This document shows positions 1 through 8,673 of a stretch of DNA of 64,000 nt, one piece after another (position 1 is the stretch's first letter; the number at the start of each line of letters is the position of its first letter). The DNA comes from DATBQN01 sp963799925. GTDB lineage: Bacteria > Acidobacteriota > Thermoanaerobaculia > Multivoradales > UBA5704. The notes beneath the pieces were generated by a model. The model had not been told where the DNA came from and made no database searches. It saw only the letters and a list, made by a program, of their open reading frames with translations. A program made the translations under genes and the position numbers. The stretch covers positions 930,001 to 994,000 of the forward strand of contig CAWCYZ010000002.1 of NCBI GenBank assembly GCA_963799925.1. Direction: 5' to 3'.

Positions 1-122
1 TCCGGCCGTGGCTCTCGCCCTACGCGCGGGTCGACAACCTGACCGATCGCCGGTATGCCGAGGCGCTCGGCTTCCCGGCGCCCGGACGGACGGTCGCCGG
101 CGGCGTGGCGGTCCGCTTCTGA
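1..122 (+). CDS. TonB-dependent receptor, C-terminal end (BtuB-like), partial
   Basis: Reading frame 3 encodes about 39 residues ending ...YARVDNLTDRRYAEALGF and a terminal ..VAVRF before TGA at 120-122. The motif V-x-N-L-T-D-(R/K)-x-Y and an aromatic last residue are hallmarks of the last beta strands of TonB-dependent outer-membrane receptors. The rest of the gene lies to the left of the window. The three genes that follow encode a periplasmic binding protein, an ABC ATPase and a FecCD/BtuC permease, so the receptor probably imports cobalamin or another metal chelate. Assignment to BtuB rather than a siderophore receptor is inference from this context. It overlaps the start of the next gene by a few bases. 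Confidence 0.8.
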   Translation, partial: RPWLSPYARVDNLTDRRYAEALGFPAPGRTVAGGVAVRF

Positions 123-1120
123 TCCGGCCGCTTTCGACCCGGCGCGCCGCGGCGGCCGCCTCCCTGGCGGCGGCCTTCCTGGTGGCGGCGGCCTGCCTCC
201 TCGCCGGCTGCCGGGCGGAGCGCGCCGGGGCGCCGCCGGCCGCGAGCCGCGCTCCGGCGCGCCTCGTCACCCTCGCCCCGAGCCTCACCGAGACGGCGTA
301 CGCGCTCGGGCTCGGCGACCGGGTGGTCGGGGTGAGCGACTACAGCGCCTGGCCCCCCGAGGCGGCGGCGAAGACCCGCCTGGGCGGCCTCTTCAACCCC
401 GACCTCGAGCGCATCGTCGGCTTGAAACCCGACCTCGCGCTCCTCCTCCCCTCGCAGCGCGACCTCGCCGCCAAGCTGGGGGCGCTCGGCATCGCCAGCC
501 GCATCGTCCCCAGCGAGAGCCTGGCGGACGTCGAGCGCTCGTTCGTCGAGATCGGCGACTGCTGCGGCCGGGCGGCGGCCGGGCGCGAGCTCGCGGCGCG
601 CTTCCACGCCGCGCTGGCGCCGCGCCGGGTGGCGGTGATCGGCTCCGGCGCCGGCGGCGGCAGCGGGGGCCGCCCGCTCGGCGTCCTCCTCGCCGTCGGG
701 CGCGACCCCGGCCGGCTCGGCAACCTCCTCGCCGCCGGACCGGGCACCTTCCTCGACGAGCTGCTGGCGCGGCTGGGCGGCCGGAACGTCTTCGCCGACG
801 CGCCGGTGCGCTACCCGCAGGTGGAGCTCGAGGAGGTCGTGGCGCGCGCCCCCGACGCCATCCTCGAGCTCGAGAACGACCCGCTGCCGGAGGCCCAGCA
901 GCGCCGCCTCGTCGCCGACTGGCGGAGCCTGCCGCGGGTGCCGGCGGTCGCCCGCGGGCAGGTCTCGGTGATCGCCGGCAACTACGTGCTGATCCCCGGG
1001 CCGCGCCTCCCCCGCCTCTACGACGAGATGGCGGCGGCGCTCCGCCGCGCGGCGGCCGGGATGACGGGCGGGATGGCGGGCGGGATGGCAGGAGGAGCGT
1101 CGGGTAAGCTCGGCGGGTGA
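119..1120 (+). CDS. btuF: Periplasmic cobalamin/metal-chelate binding lipoprotein (BtuF-like)
   Basis: Substrate-binding lipoprotein of a class-III (BtuFCD/FecBCD-type) ABC importer. After a basic start (IRPLSTRR), a hydrophobic signal ends in a lipobox LLAG-C, so it should be anchored after Lys-free export. The mature part begins RLVTLAPSLTETAYALGLGDRVVGV, shown here only as the family signature ...APSLTE...LGLGDRVVGV..., followed by F-N-P-D-L-E-R-I and the C-terminal lobe with a helical backbone. No ATG lies near the signal; CTG at 119 overlaps the receptor stop and gives a sensible signal, while GTG at 8 would add an arginine-rich extension. The C-terminus carries a short GGM(T/A) repeat. 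Its stop overlaps the ATPase start (GTGA). B12 specificity is inferred from the operon. Confidence 0.8.
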   Translation: MIRPLSTRRAAAAASLAAAFLVAAACLLAGCRAERAGAPPAASRAPARLVTLAPSLTETAYALGLGDRVVGVSDYSAWPPEAAAKTRLGGLFNPDLERIVGLKPDLALLLPSQRDLAAKLGALGIASRIVPSESLADVERSFVEIGDCCGRAAAGRELAARFHAALAPRRVAVIGSGAGGGSGGRPLGVLLAVGRDPGRLGNLLAAGPGTFLDELLARLGGRNVFADAPVRYPQVELEEVVARAPDAILELENDPLPEAQQRRLVADWRSLPRVPAVARGQVSVIAGNYVLIPGPRLPRLYDEMAAALRRAAAGMTGGMAGGMAGGASGKLGG

Positions 1121-1903
1121 GCGCGCACGTCCTCACCGCCCGCGGCCTCGCCTGGCGCGCCGGCGGCCGCGACATCCTCGGGCCGCTCGACCTCGACGTC
1201 GTCGCCGGCGAGTGCCTGATGGTCGTCGGCCCCAACGGCGCCGGCAAGACGACGCTCCTGCGCTGCCTCTCGGGCCTGCTGCGCCCCTCGGCCGGCGAGA
1301 TCCGCCACCGCGGCCGCCCCTTCGCCGGGCTGGCGCGGCGCGAGCTGGCGCGCCACATCGCCTATGTGCCCCAGGTCCGCCCGGCGGCCGTGCCGCTGTC
1401 GGTCGAGGAGGTGGTCCTCCTCGGCCGCTACCCTTACCTCTCGGCGCTCCAGATGGCGCCCGCCGGCGCGCGACTTCGCGGCGGTCGAGGAGGCGCTGGC
1501 GCGGGTCGGCGTCGCCCACCTCCGGGCGCGGCCGCTCGACGAGCTCTCGGGCGGCGAGCGCCAGGCGGTCTACATCGCCGCCGCGCTCGCCCAGGAGTCC
1601 GAGGTGCTGGTGCTCGACGAGCCGACGACGCACCTCGACGCCCGCCACCAGCGCGACGTCGCGGCGCTCCTCCTCGACCTCAAGGCCGAGAGCGGGCGGA
1701 CGGTGATCGCGGCGACCCACGACCTGAACCTCGCCTCGCTCCTGGGCGACCGCCTGCTCGCCCTCTCCGCCGGCCGCGCCGCCGCCCTCGGGGCGCCCGC
1801 CGCGATCCTCGACGAGGCGGTCCTGGCGCGCCTCTTCGACACCCGCTTCGAGATCGTCCGCGGCGGCGAGCGGCCGGTCACCCTCCTCTCGCTCGCCCCA
1901 TGA
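1117..1903 (+). CDS. btuD: ABC transporter ATPase, BtuD/FecE type, frameshifted
   Basis: ATPase of the uptake system. The first part (frame of 1117) carries Walker A GPNGAGKTT and a Q-loop region (YVPQVRP). The second part, in the next frame, carries the signature LSGGERQ, Walker B VLVLDEPTTHLD and the H-loop ATHD, and ends RPVTLLSLAP. The two halves join only if one extra base (or two missing bases) lies at about 1455-1475, between ..LSALQMAP and RDFAAVEEAL. All catalytic motifs and both neighbours are intact, so an assembly indel is as likely as a real mutation. GTG start overlaps the btuF stop by 4 bases, indicating translational coupling. Confidence 0.8.
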
Positions 1904-1926
1904 GACCCATGAGACCCATGAGACCC
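1900..1926 (+). repeat. Three tandem copies of a 9-bp ATGAGACCC unit
   Basis: ATGAGACCC is present three times in a row between the ATPase stop and the permease start, followed by a degenerate ATGAACCG ATG. The first unit contains the ATPase stop codon. The units contain in-frame ATGs, but these are in the wrong frame for the permease, whose start is the ATG at 1935. Copy number could change the spacing between the two genes. Confidence 0.8.
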
Positions 1927-1934
1927 ATGAACCG

Positions 1935-2948
1935 ATGATCGCGCGGACGCCGCTCGCGAGCCGCGGCTCGCGGCCCGACCCGCGGCTCGCCCTGGGCGTG
2001 CTCGCCGCGCTCTGGCTCGTCGTCCTCGCCGCCGCGCCGCTCGTCGGCAGCCATCTCTCCGTCGCCCGCGGCCTCTTCGCCGGCGACCGCACGGCGGCGC
2101 TGATCTTCTGGCAGCTCCGGCTGCCGAGGGTCCTCCTGGCGCTCCTCGCCGGCGGCGGCCTGGCGGTCTCCGGCCTCGCCTTCCAGACCCTCTTCGGCAA
2201 CCCCCTCGCCGAGCCCTATACGCTGGGGATCGCGAGCGGCGCGGCGCTCGGCGCCGTCCTCGCCCTCCGCCTCGAGGAGAGCGGGCGGCTCCTCGGGCTG
2301 CCGGCGGTGACCATCGCGAGCTTCGTCGGCGCCCTGGGCGCCACCGCCCTCGTGGTCGGGCTGGGGGGCCGGCGGCGCGGCCAGGAGACCTCGACCCTCC
2401 TCCTCGCCGGCATCGCCGTCTCGCTCTCCTGCTCGGCGCTGATCCTCTTCCTCCAGTACCTCTCCGACTCGACGCAGACCTTCCGCATGGTGCGCTGGAT
2501 GATGGGCGGCCTCTCGGTCGTCGGCTACCGCGAGGTGCTGTGGCTGCTGCCGTGGGTGGCCGGCGGCGGCGCCGTCCTCCTCGGCCTGCGCTGGGAGATG
2601 AACCTGCTGCTGACCGGCGAGGAGCTGGCGGCCTCGCGCGGCGTCGACCTCGGGCGCCTCCGCCTGCAGGTGCTGCTGACCACCTCGGTGATGATCGGCG
2701 CCCTGGTCGCCATGGTCGGGCCGATCGGCTTCGTCGGCCTGATGGTGCCGCACATGCTCCGCCGCTTCGTCGGCCACGACCACCTGGCCCTGGCGCCCGC
2801 CTGCATCCTCGCCGGCGGCGCCTTCCTCGCCCTCTGCGACGGCGCCGCGCGGACGGTGATGGCCCCCGCCGAGCTGCCGGTCGGGGTGATCACGGCGCTC
2901 CTCGGCGGCCCGTTCTTCCTCTGGCTGCTGATCGTGCGGCGGCGGTGA
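1935..2948 (+). CDS. btuC: ABC transporter permease, FecCD/BtuC family
   Basis: Polytopic inner-membrane permease of 337 residues, the normal length for the family, with about nine or ten hydrophobic segments. Diagnostic stretches include QLRLPRVLLALLAGGGLAVSG, FGNPLAEPYTLGIASGA near residues 80-100 and the cytoplasmic coupling region GPIGFVGLMVPHMLRRFVG near residues 255-275 (each cited only in part as family signatures). It would form the channel of the BtuFCD-type importer with the two preceding genes. Unlike the neighbouring ATPase gene it reads through without interruption. ATG at 1935 follows the tandem 9-bp repeat; no other in-frame start keeps the first membrane segment intact. Confidence 0.9.
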   Translation: MIARTPLASRGSRPDPRLALGVLAALWLVVLAAAPLVGSHLSVARGLFAGDRTAALIFWQLRLPRVLLALLAGGGLAVSGLAFQTLFGNPLAEPYTLGIASGAALGAVLALRLEESGRLLGLPAVTIASFVGALGATALVVGLGGRRRGQETSTLLLAGIAVSLSCSALILFLQYLSDSTQTFRMVRWMMGGLSVVGYREVLWLLPWVAGGGAVLLGLRWEMNLLLTGEELAASRGVDLGRLRLQVLLTTSVMIGALVAMVGPIGFVGLMVPHMLRRFVGHDHLALAPACILAGGAFLALCDGAARTVMAPAELPVGVITALLGGPFFLWLLIVRRR

Positions 2949-3027
2949 GCGGGCGGGCCGCGCGCGAAGGACGGACGTCGCCGGTCTGGCACCGCGCGTG
3001 CAGCGTGAAAGCGGCAAGGGGATCACT

Positions 3028-5601
3028 ATGCCCATGCCGCGCCTGCGCTCCGTCTCGACCCTCGCGCTCCTGCTCCTCCTGACGTCGGTCGCCGGCCCGC
3101 GCCGGGCCGAGGCGCAGAGCTGCCAGACCCTCTCGGGGCTGACCTACGGCAGCTACGTCGACAAGGGCGGGCAGACGCAGAGCCTGCTGCTCGACCTCAT
3201 CCTCCCCCCGAGCGGCGCCGCGCCGGCGCCGCTGGTGATCTGGATCCACGGCGGCGGCTGGGCGACCGGCAGCCGCCTGCCCATCCCCTCCTACGTCTCG
3301 GCGCTCTGCTCGCGCGGCTATGCGGTGGCGAGCGTCGACTACCGGCTGACCAGCGCGGCGATCTTCCCGGCAGAGGTCCAGGACGTCAAAGGGGCGGTGC
3401 GCTTCCTGCGCGCCCATGCCGCGGACTACGGCTTAGACCCCGACCGCTTCGCCGCCTGGGGGGAGTCGGCGGGCGGCCACCTCGCCGCCATGCTGGGGAC
3501 CTCCGGCGGCATCGGCTCCGTCACCTTGGGCAACGCCACCGCCGACCTCGAGGGGTCGACCGGCGGCAACCCCGGCGTCTCCAGCCGGGTGCAGGCGGTG
3601 GTCGACTGGTACGGGGCGACCGACTTCGTCCAGATGCACTTCTATCCCACCACCGCCAACCACGACGCCGCGAGCTCGGACGAGAGCGTCTTCGTCGGCG
3701 GCCCCGTGCAGACGAAGCCGGAACAGGCGGCGCTCGCCGACCCCATCACCTACGCCTCGCCGGACGATCCGCCCTTCCTCATCATGCACGGCACCGCGGA
3801 CCAGCTCATCCCCTTCAACCAGGGCGAGCTGCTGCGCGACGCCCTGCTGGCGCAGGGGGTCCGCGCCACCTTCTCGCCGGTGCAGGGCGCCGGCCACGGC
3901 AGCAGCCCGTGGACGACCTCGTCCGCCGTCTGGCAGGTGGTCTACGGCTTCCTCGACCGCACCGTCCTCCCGGCGGCGCCGGCGGCGAGCATGCCGGCGC
4001 CCGCGGACGGCACCGCCGACGCCAGAGCCGCCGCAGCCGCCGCCGCCGGCCTCCCCGTCGTCTCGATCACGGCGACCGACCCCACGGCCTCGGCGGCCAG
4101 CGGCGACCACGGCCAGCTCACCATCTCGCGCACCGGCGGCACCGCCGCCGACCTCACGGTCGCCTACACCGTCGCCGGCACGGCGGTTCCCGGCACCGAT
4201 TACGCGGCGCTCTCCGGGTCGGCGACCATCCCGGCGGGCGCCGCCGCGACGACGGTCGACATCGCCCCCCTGCCGCACGATGCCCTGGAGCCGGCGAGGT
4301 TCGCGGCCCTCACCCTGGCGGCCTCGTCCGACTACACGGTGGGCTCGCCGGCGAGCGCCGGCGTCGACTTCGCCGCCGACCCCCTCACCGGGCCGGTCGT
4401 CGCCGTCGTGGCCTCCGATCCGACCGCCGCCGAGCCGGGGACGGACACCGGCGCCTTCCAGCTCTCGCGGACCGGCGGCACCTCGGCGCCGCTCACTGTC
4501 CAGATCGCCATGGGCGGCACGGCGCAGAACGGCGTCGACTACGCGACGGTGCCGTCGACGGTCACCTTCAACGCCGGGGTGAGCCGGGTGACGGTCGCCA
4601 TCAAGCCGCTCGACGACTACGTGACCGAGCCGACGGAGACGGTCACCCTGGCCGTCCAGCCCGACCCCTCGTACCTCGTCGGCCCCTACCAGGCGACGGT
4701 CGCGATCGCCGACGACGACGTCCCCGGCCTGCCGACCCTCGCCTCTCTCGCCGTCACCCCGGCGGCGGTCCCCGGCGGCGGTGCGGCGACCGGCAGGGTG
4801 ACGCTCTCCGCCGCCGCCCCCGCGGGCGGCGCGGTCGTCGCCCTCGCCAGCGGCGACGTCAGCGCGGCGACCGTCCCCTCGACGGTCACCGTCCCGGCCG
4901 GCGCGACGGCCGCCGCCTTCACCGTCTCGACCAAGGCGGTGGCGGCGACGGCGACGGTCCAGATCTCCGCCTCCTACCGGGGCATCGCGCGGACCGCCTC
5001 CCTGAGCGTCCAGGAGCCGGCTCTGTCCGCGGTCTCGCTCAGCCCCAACCTGGTCGCCGGCGGCTGCAAGGTCCCCACCGCCAAGGTCGTCCTGACCGGC
5101 AAGGCGCCGGCGGGCGGGATCGTCGTCGCGCTCGCGAGCGCCAACCCGGCCGCCGCCGTGCCGGCGAGCGTCACGGTGCCGGCGGGGGCGGCGAGCGCCG
5201 GCTTCGCCGTCACCGTCTCGGCGGTGACCGCCAACCAGAGCGGCGCGATCTCGGCGACCTACAAGGGGGCGACCCAGAGCGCCGGCCTGACGGTGCGGCC
5301 GATCGGGCTCCTCTCGCTCGCCCTCACCCCCAACCCGGTGACCGGCCCCGGCTCGGCGACCGGCACGGTGACGCTCGAATGCGCCGCGGGCTCGGGCGGC
5401 GGCGGCGCCGTCCAGGTGGCGCTCTCGTCGAGCCAGCCGAGCGTCGCCAACCCGGCCGCGGCGAGCCTCGCGATCCCGCCCGGCGCGAGCTCCGGGACGT
5501 TCACCGTGACGGCGGCCGGGGTCTCGACGGCGCGCACCGCCGTGATCCGGGCGAGCGCCGGCGGCACGTCGAAGTCGGTGACCCTGACGGTCGATCCCTA
5601 G
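3028..5601 (+). CDS. Secreted alpha/beta-hydrolase esterase with two Calx-beta and three Ig-like domains
   Basis: An 857-residue exported protein. Signal peptide: MPMPRLRSVS then a leucine run, ending near AEAQ (residue 30). The catalytic domain (about 35-320) is a BD-FAE/carboxylesterase fold with oxyanion motif HGGGW (74-78), nucleophile motif GESAG (Ser147), Asp258 in HGTADQ and His290 in GAGHG. Two Calx-beta repeats follow (about 343-450 and 458-564, with SRTGGT and DYVTEPTETV signatures), then three related Ig-like repeats (570-665, 668-755, 760-857). The repeats probably hold the enzyme at the surface or on a polymer. ATG 3028 was chosen over the upstream ATG 2998 because AAGGGG lies 7 bases before it. 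Substrate unknown. Confidence 0.85.
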   Translation: MPMPRLRSVSTLALLLLLTSVAGPRRAEAQSCQTLSGLTYGSYVDKGGQTQSLLLDLILPPSGAAPAPLVIWIHGGGWATGSRLPIPSYVSALCSRGYAVASVDYRLTSAAIFPAEVQDVKGAVRFLRAHAADYGLDPDRFAAWGESAGGHLAAMLGTSGGIGSVTLGNATADLEGSTGGNPGVSSRVQAVVDWYGATDFVQMHFYPTTANHDAASSDESVFVGGPVQTKPEQAALADPITYASPDDPPFLIMHGTADQLIPFNQGELLRDALLAQGVRATFSPVQGAGHGSSPWTTSSAVWQVVYGFLDRTVLPAAPAASMPAPADGTADARAAAAAAAGLPVVSITATDPTASAASGDHGQLTISRTGGTAADLTVAYTVAGTAVPGTDYAALSGSATIPAGAAATTVDIAPLPHDALEPARFAALTLAASSDYTVGSPASAGVDFAADPLTGPVVAVVASDPTAAEPGTDTGAFQLSRTGGTSAPLTVQIAMGGTAQNGVDYATVPSTVTFNAGVSRVTVAIKPLDDYVTEPTETVTLAVQPDPSYLVGPYQATVAIADDDVPGLPTLASLAVTPAAVPGGGAATGRVTLSAAAPAGGAVVALASGDVSAATVPSTVTVPAGATAAAFTVSTKAVAATATVQISASYRGIARTASLSVQEPALSAVSLSPNLVAGGCKVPTAKVVLTGKAPAGGIVVALASANPAAAVPASVTVPAGAASAGFAVTVSAVTANQSGAISATYKGATQSAGLTVRPIGLLSLALTPNPVTGPGSATGTVTLECAAGSGGGGAVQVALSSSQPSVANPAAASLAIPPGASSGTFTVTAAGVSTARTAVIRASAGGTSKSVTLTVDP

Positions 5602-5701
5602 GGTACTGGCTCCGTTCGGTCCGCTGCGGCGACCGCCCTCGGGACCACCCGCCCGCCCCCCTTCCAGGCGGCCGTCCTCGGGACCGAACGAAGCCAGTAC
5701 C
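5602..5701. repeat. Hairpin repeat A, copy 1 (MITE/REP-like)
   Basis: About 100 bp bounded by the inverted repeat GGTACTGGCT...AGCCAGTACC with a further stem ending in GGTCC/GGACC. The interior carries two direct subrepeats, (C)GACCGCCCTCGGGACC and GGCCGTCCTCGGGACC. A second copy sits at 10920-11022 in opposite orientation, with a different but better paired outer stem. The element begins right at the esterase stop codon. ATCCCTAGGG occurs on both sides (5594-5603, 5702-5711), which could be a target duplication, but the motif is itself palindromic. Confidence 0.75.
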
Positions 5702-5758
5702 ATCCCTAGGGCCCGCGGGCAAGTCATGGGCCGGCCCGCGCTCCGGGAGCGCGAAGAC

Positions 5759-5764
5759 TAGAAT
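5759..5764 (+). promoter_or_regulatory. Possible -10 box (TAGAAT) of the FAH-family gene
   Basis: TAGAAT ends 6 bases before the ATG at 5771, so the transcript would be leaderless or nearly so. No convincing -35 hexamer is seen 17 bases upstream. Similar isolated TA-rich hexamers precede other genes here (TAGAAT at 11061, TATACT at 21729, TATGCT at 58727), standing out against the GC-rich background. Confidence 0.35.
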
Positions 5765-5770
5765 AACTGC

Positions 5771-6556
5771 ATGCTCCTCTACCGGCTGGGCCCCGAGGGT
5801 TTCTACGCCGCCGCCGAGGACGCCGCGGCCGCCGCCGGCGGCGGCCTGCGCGTCCTCCGCTCCGACCCCTTCACCACGGCGCCCGGCGCCTGGGAGCTCG
5901 GCCGCGCGGTCGACCCCGGCCCGCTCCTCGCTCCCGTCGCGCCGGGGAAGATCGTCGGCATCGGCCGCAACTACCTCGAGCACGCCCGCGAGCTGGGGAA
6001 CGATCTCCCCGCCGAGCCGGTCATCTTCCTCAAGGCTACCTCGTCGCTCCTCGCGCCGCGCGGGGTGGTCGTGCTGCCGCCCGAGAGCCGGCGGGTCGAG
6101 CACGAGGGGGAGATCGCGGTCGTCATGCGCCGCCGGCTCAGCCGCGGCGCGACGCTCGACGAGGCGCGCGCCGCCGTCCTCGGCATCACCTGCGTCGACG
6201 ACGTCACCGCCCGCGACCTGCAGAAGACGGACTCGACCTTCGCCCGCGCCAAGGGCTTCGACACCTTCTGCCCGCTGGGGCCCGCGATCTGGGTCGGGGC
6301 CGGCCTCGAGGACCTCGAGGTGATGACGCGGGTCAACGGCCAGGAGCGCCAGCACGGCCGCGCGCGCGACATGGCCTGGGGGATCGCCGACCTCCTGGTC
6401 TACGCCGCGCGCATGATGACCCTGGAGCCGGGCGACCTCGTGCTCACCGGCAGCCCGCCCGGCGTCGGCCCGCTCGCAGACGGCGACCGCGTGGAGGTCG
6501 AGATCCCCGGCGTCGGGGTGCTCGAGCACGGCGTCGCGGCGCTCCGGACCGCCTGA
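5771..6556 (+). CDS. Fumarylacetoacetate hydrolase-family protein
   Basis: A 261-residue enzyme of the FAH superfamily, which cleaves or decarboxylates 2-oxo acid intermediates in aromatic and sugar catabolism using a divalent metal. Visible signatures are KIVGIGRNYLEHA (start of the FAH domain, about residue 60), the metal-ligand stretch EHEGEIAVVM, TCVDDVTARDLQ, AKGFDTFCPLGP and the C-terminal LEPGDLVLTGSPPGVGPL. The N-terminal 55 residues are the short leading domain common in YcgM-like members. It stands alone, with no catabolic partners next to it, so the substrate is unknown. The start has no strong ribosome binding site. Confidence 0.88.
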   Translation: MLLYRLGPEGFYAAAEDAAAAAGGGLRVLRSDPFTTAPGAWELGRAVDPGPLLAPVAPGKIVGIGRNYLEHARELGNDLPAEPVIFLKATSSLLAPRGVVVLPPESRRVEHEGEIAVVMRRRLSRGATLDEARAAVLGITCVDDVTARDLQKTDSTFARAKGFDTFCPLGPAIWVGAGLEDLEVMTRVNGQERQHGRARDMAWGIADLLVYAARMMTLEPGDLVLTGSPPGVGPLADGDRVEVEIPGVGVLEHGVAALRTA

Positions 6557-6598
6557 GCCGGCCCGGGGAGGGCTAGGAGCGCTAGAGCGCTAGGAGGA

Positions 6599-6751
6599 TT
6601 AGGCTCGGAGGGCCTTCCAGGGAAACAGGATCAGGGCGCCGGCGAGGAGCAGGTGGAGGGCGCCGCCGGCGAGCCGGCCGGCGAAGAGGCCGGCGAGCCA
6701 GCCCGAGGCGAGGAGGAGCGAGAGGGCGGCGGCGGCGGCTCCGGAACGCAC
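6599..6751 (-). CDS. Small two-helix membrane protein (lmo0937-like)
   Basis: A 50-residue reading frame from GTG at 6751 (TTG at 6760 is an alternative) to TAA at 6599. It encodes two hydrophobic segments, around ALSLLLASGWLAGLFAG and ALHLLLAGALILFPW, joined by a short glycine-rich turn. Size, spacing and the G-x-hhh-G...HLLL pattern resemble the lmo0937 family of small bacterial membrane proteins, whose function is not established. Opposite in direction to its neighbours. The ribosome binding site is weak, so expression is uncertain. Confidence 0.45.
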   Translation of the reverse strand: MRSGAAAAALSLLLASGWLAGLFAGRLAGGALHLLLAGALILFPWKALRA

Positions 6752-6852
6752 GGCGGGCAAGCTATCACGCGGCGCTCCGCCGCGTCGCGCCGGCCCGGTT
6801 GGAGTATCCTGAAAGAGGGCGCCGTCGCGCTCCCCGGCCCCGCGAGCCCGCC

Positions 6853-7578
6853 ATGATCTCGGCAGTCACCTTCGACGTCACGCATACCCTCATCCACAGC
6901 CCGCGGCTGGGGGAGATCTACTCCCAGGCGCTGGCGCGGCACGGCCTCGAGGTCGCGCCCGAGCGGGCCGCCGAGCTCGTACGCACGGTGTGGACCGAGT
7001 TCGCCTGCCTGGCCGATCCCGGCCGCGACCGCTTCACCTCGCACCCCGGCGGCGCCCGCGGCTGGTGGCACCGCTTCCTGCTCCGCCTGGCCGAGCACCT
7101 CGACGCGCCGCCGCCCACCCGCTTCGCCGCCGCCGAGCTCTATCACCGCTTCGGCGGCGCCGACGCTTGGGAGGTCTACCCCGAGGTGCGCGCGACCCTC
7201 GCTGCCCTGCGCGGCAAGGGGCTGCGGCTCGCGGTGGTGAGCAACTGGGACGAGCGGCTGCCGCTCCTCCTCGAGCGGCTGGGCTTGGCGTCGAGCTTCG
7301 CGGCGATCGTCTGCTCCTCGGAGGTCGGGGTCGAGAAGCCGGATCGCCGGATCTTCCGCCGCGCCCTCGAGCGGCTCGGGGTCGGGCCCGAATCGGCGCT
7401 CCACGTCGGCGATCGCCGGCTGGAGGACGTCGAGGGGGCGGTCGCCGCCGGCATGCACGCCGTCCAGCTCGACCGCCGCGGCAAGGGCGGCGGCCTCGCC
7501 GATCTGACCGAGCTGCCGCACCTGATCGACGCGCCGCCGGCGCCCTCGGCGACCGGCGAGCTCGCCGGCCCCCGATAA
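6853..7578 (+). CDS. HAD-superfamily hydrolase (HDHD3-like)
   Basis: A 241-residue HAD phosphatase-type protein. Motif I is FDVTHTL: the nucleophile Asp is present, but the second Asp of the usual D-x-D pair is Thr, as often seen in the HDHD3 subgroup. Motif II is VVSNWDERL (Ser), motif III the lysine in GVEKPDRRIF and motif IV HVGDRRLEDVEGA. The cap region contains a WWHRFL stretch also typical of HDHD3-like members. ATG 6853 gives MISAVTFDV directly at motif I; the upstream ATG at 6799 would add an unrelated 18 residues. Substrate unknown, and loss of the acid/base Asp may mean low activity. Confidence 0.85.
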   Translation: MISAVTFDVTHTLIHSPRLGEIYSQALARHGLEVAPERAAELVRTVWTEFACLADPGRDRFTSHPGGARGWWHRFLLRLAEHLDAPPPTRFAAAELYHRFGGADAWEVYPEVRATLAALRGKGLRLAVVSNWDERLPLLLERLGLASSFAAIVCSSEVGVEKPDRRIFRRALERLGVGPESALHVGDRRLEDVEGAVAAGMHAVQLDRRGKGGGLADLTELPHLIDAPPAPSATGELAGPR

Positions 7579-7656
7579 CGCCAGGAGGGCACGGCCGGAC
7601 CGCGGACGCCGAGCCGCTGCCGTGCTACACTTTCCGCACACCAAGACGAGCTTCCG

Positions 7657-8160
7657 ATGAAAATTTCCACCAAGGGCGAGTACGGCATCCGCGCCATGCT
7701 CTACATCGCCATGAACGGCGACAGCGGGCCGGTGACGAGCCACGAGATCGCCGTCCATCAGGGGATCCCCGAGCCCTACCTGCGGCAGATCCTCGCCCTG
7801 CTGTCGAAGGACCGCCTGATCCAGTCGAACCGCGGGCCGCAGGGCGGCCACGCGCTCGGCCGGCCGGCGCGCGAGATCTCGCTCCAGGACGTCCTCCTCA
7901 CCCTCGAAGGCCAGACGTCGACGATCGACCAGATCCTCGCCCTCCCCTGCACCATCGACGTCGGCACCGAGCACTGCGTGATCCGCGAGGTCTTCCTCGA
8001 GGTGAAGCGGGCGGTCGACCGGGTGCTCTCGGAGATGACCCTCGAGGAGCTGGTCCATCGCCAGCGGGAGATCCTGCGGCAGCAGATCTGCGTGCCGCTC
8101 GGCCTGCCCCCATCGCCGTCGGCGCGCCCGCGGCCCCTCCTGCCCATCATCAGCAGCTAG
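7657..8160 (+). CDS. Rrf2-family transcriptional regulator
   Basis: A 167-residue winged-helix regulator opening with the family signature MKISTKGEYGIRAMLYIA. The recognition region is IPEPYLRQILALLSKDRLI...RGPQGG (about 36-64). Rrf2 proteins such as IscR, NsrR and CymR sense Fe-S status, NO or cysteine supply. Three cysteines are present (98, 107, 145), but spaced unlike the C-x5-C-x5-C of IscR, so a cluster is possible but not assured. The C-terminal tail is proline-rich. A TACACT hexamer at about 7624 may be its -10 box. No iron-sulfur or cysteine genes are adjacent, so the regulon is unknown. Confidence 0.88.
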   Translation: MKISTKGEYGIRAMLYIAMNGDSGPVTSHEIAVHQGIPEPYLRQILALLSKDRLIQSNRGPQGGHALGRPAREISLQDVLLTLEGQTSTIDQILALPCTIDVGTEHCVIREVFLEVKRAVDRVLSEMTLEELVHRQREILRQQICVPLGLPPSPSARPRPLLPIISS

Positions 8161-8274
8161 CGCCGCCCGCGCCGGGAGGGGACGGCGGCTCCGCCGAGCG
8201 GAGCCAGGGCGGGAGACCTCGTCTCGCGGCTGCCGCGGCACCCTGTCAGTAGAAGCCTTGCGGAGGGAGAGGGA

Positions 8275-8631
8275 ATGAAGCTCGAAGGCGACGGCATGCT
8301 GGTGCGGATCTTCGTCGGCGAGTCCGACCGCTGGGAGGGGTTGCCGCTCTACGAGGCGGTGGTGCAGCGGGCGCGCGAGAAAGGCCTCGCGGGCGCCACG
8401 GTCTTCCGCGGCTTCGAGGGGTTCGGCGCCCACAGCCTGATCCATTCGACGCGCAGCCTGCGCTTGGCGGAGGATCCGCCGATCGTCATCGAGATCGTCG
8501 ACCGCCGGGACAAGATCGACGCCTTCCTCCCCGAGCTCGACGGCATGATCCAGGAGGGCCTGGTGACGATCGAGCCGGTGCAGGTGATCCTCTACCGGGT
8601 GCGCGAGCCGGGGAGCCTGCACACGCACTAG
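8275..8631 (+). CDS. DUF190 PII-like protein
   Basis: A 118-residue protein matching DUF190 along its length: KLEGDGMLVRIFVGESDRWEG at the start (partial quote of the family opening), PLYEAVVQRAREKGLAGATVFRG in the middle and LPELDGMIQEGLVTIE near the end. The family has a PII-like ferredoxin fold and often sits beside CrcB/FluC fluoride channels, but none is visible here. A purine-rich GGAGGGAGAGG-type ribosome binding site precedes ATG 8275. It follows the Rrf2 gene by 114 bases and may be co-transcribed. Confidence 0.85.
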   Translation: MKLEGDGMLVRIFVGESDRWEGLPLYEAVVQRAREKGLAGATVFRGFEGFGAHSLIHSTRSLRLAEDPPIVIEIVDRRDKIDAFLPELDGMIQEGLVTIEPVQVILYRVREPGSLHTH

Positions 8632-8673
8632 GCTGCCGGGAGCCGGCGGGCGCGCCCTGCTTCATTTCGGCCG

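Noticed and set aside
2998..3027. Upstream ATG for the esterase
   Set aside because: It adds ten residues before the signal peptide and has no ribosome binding site; AAGGGG precedes ATG 3028.
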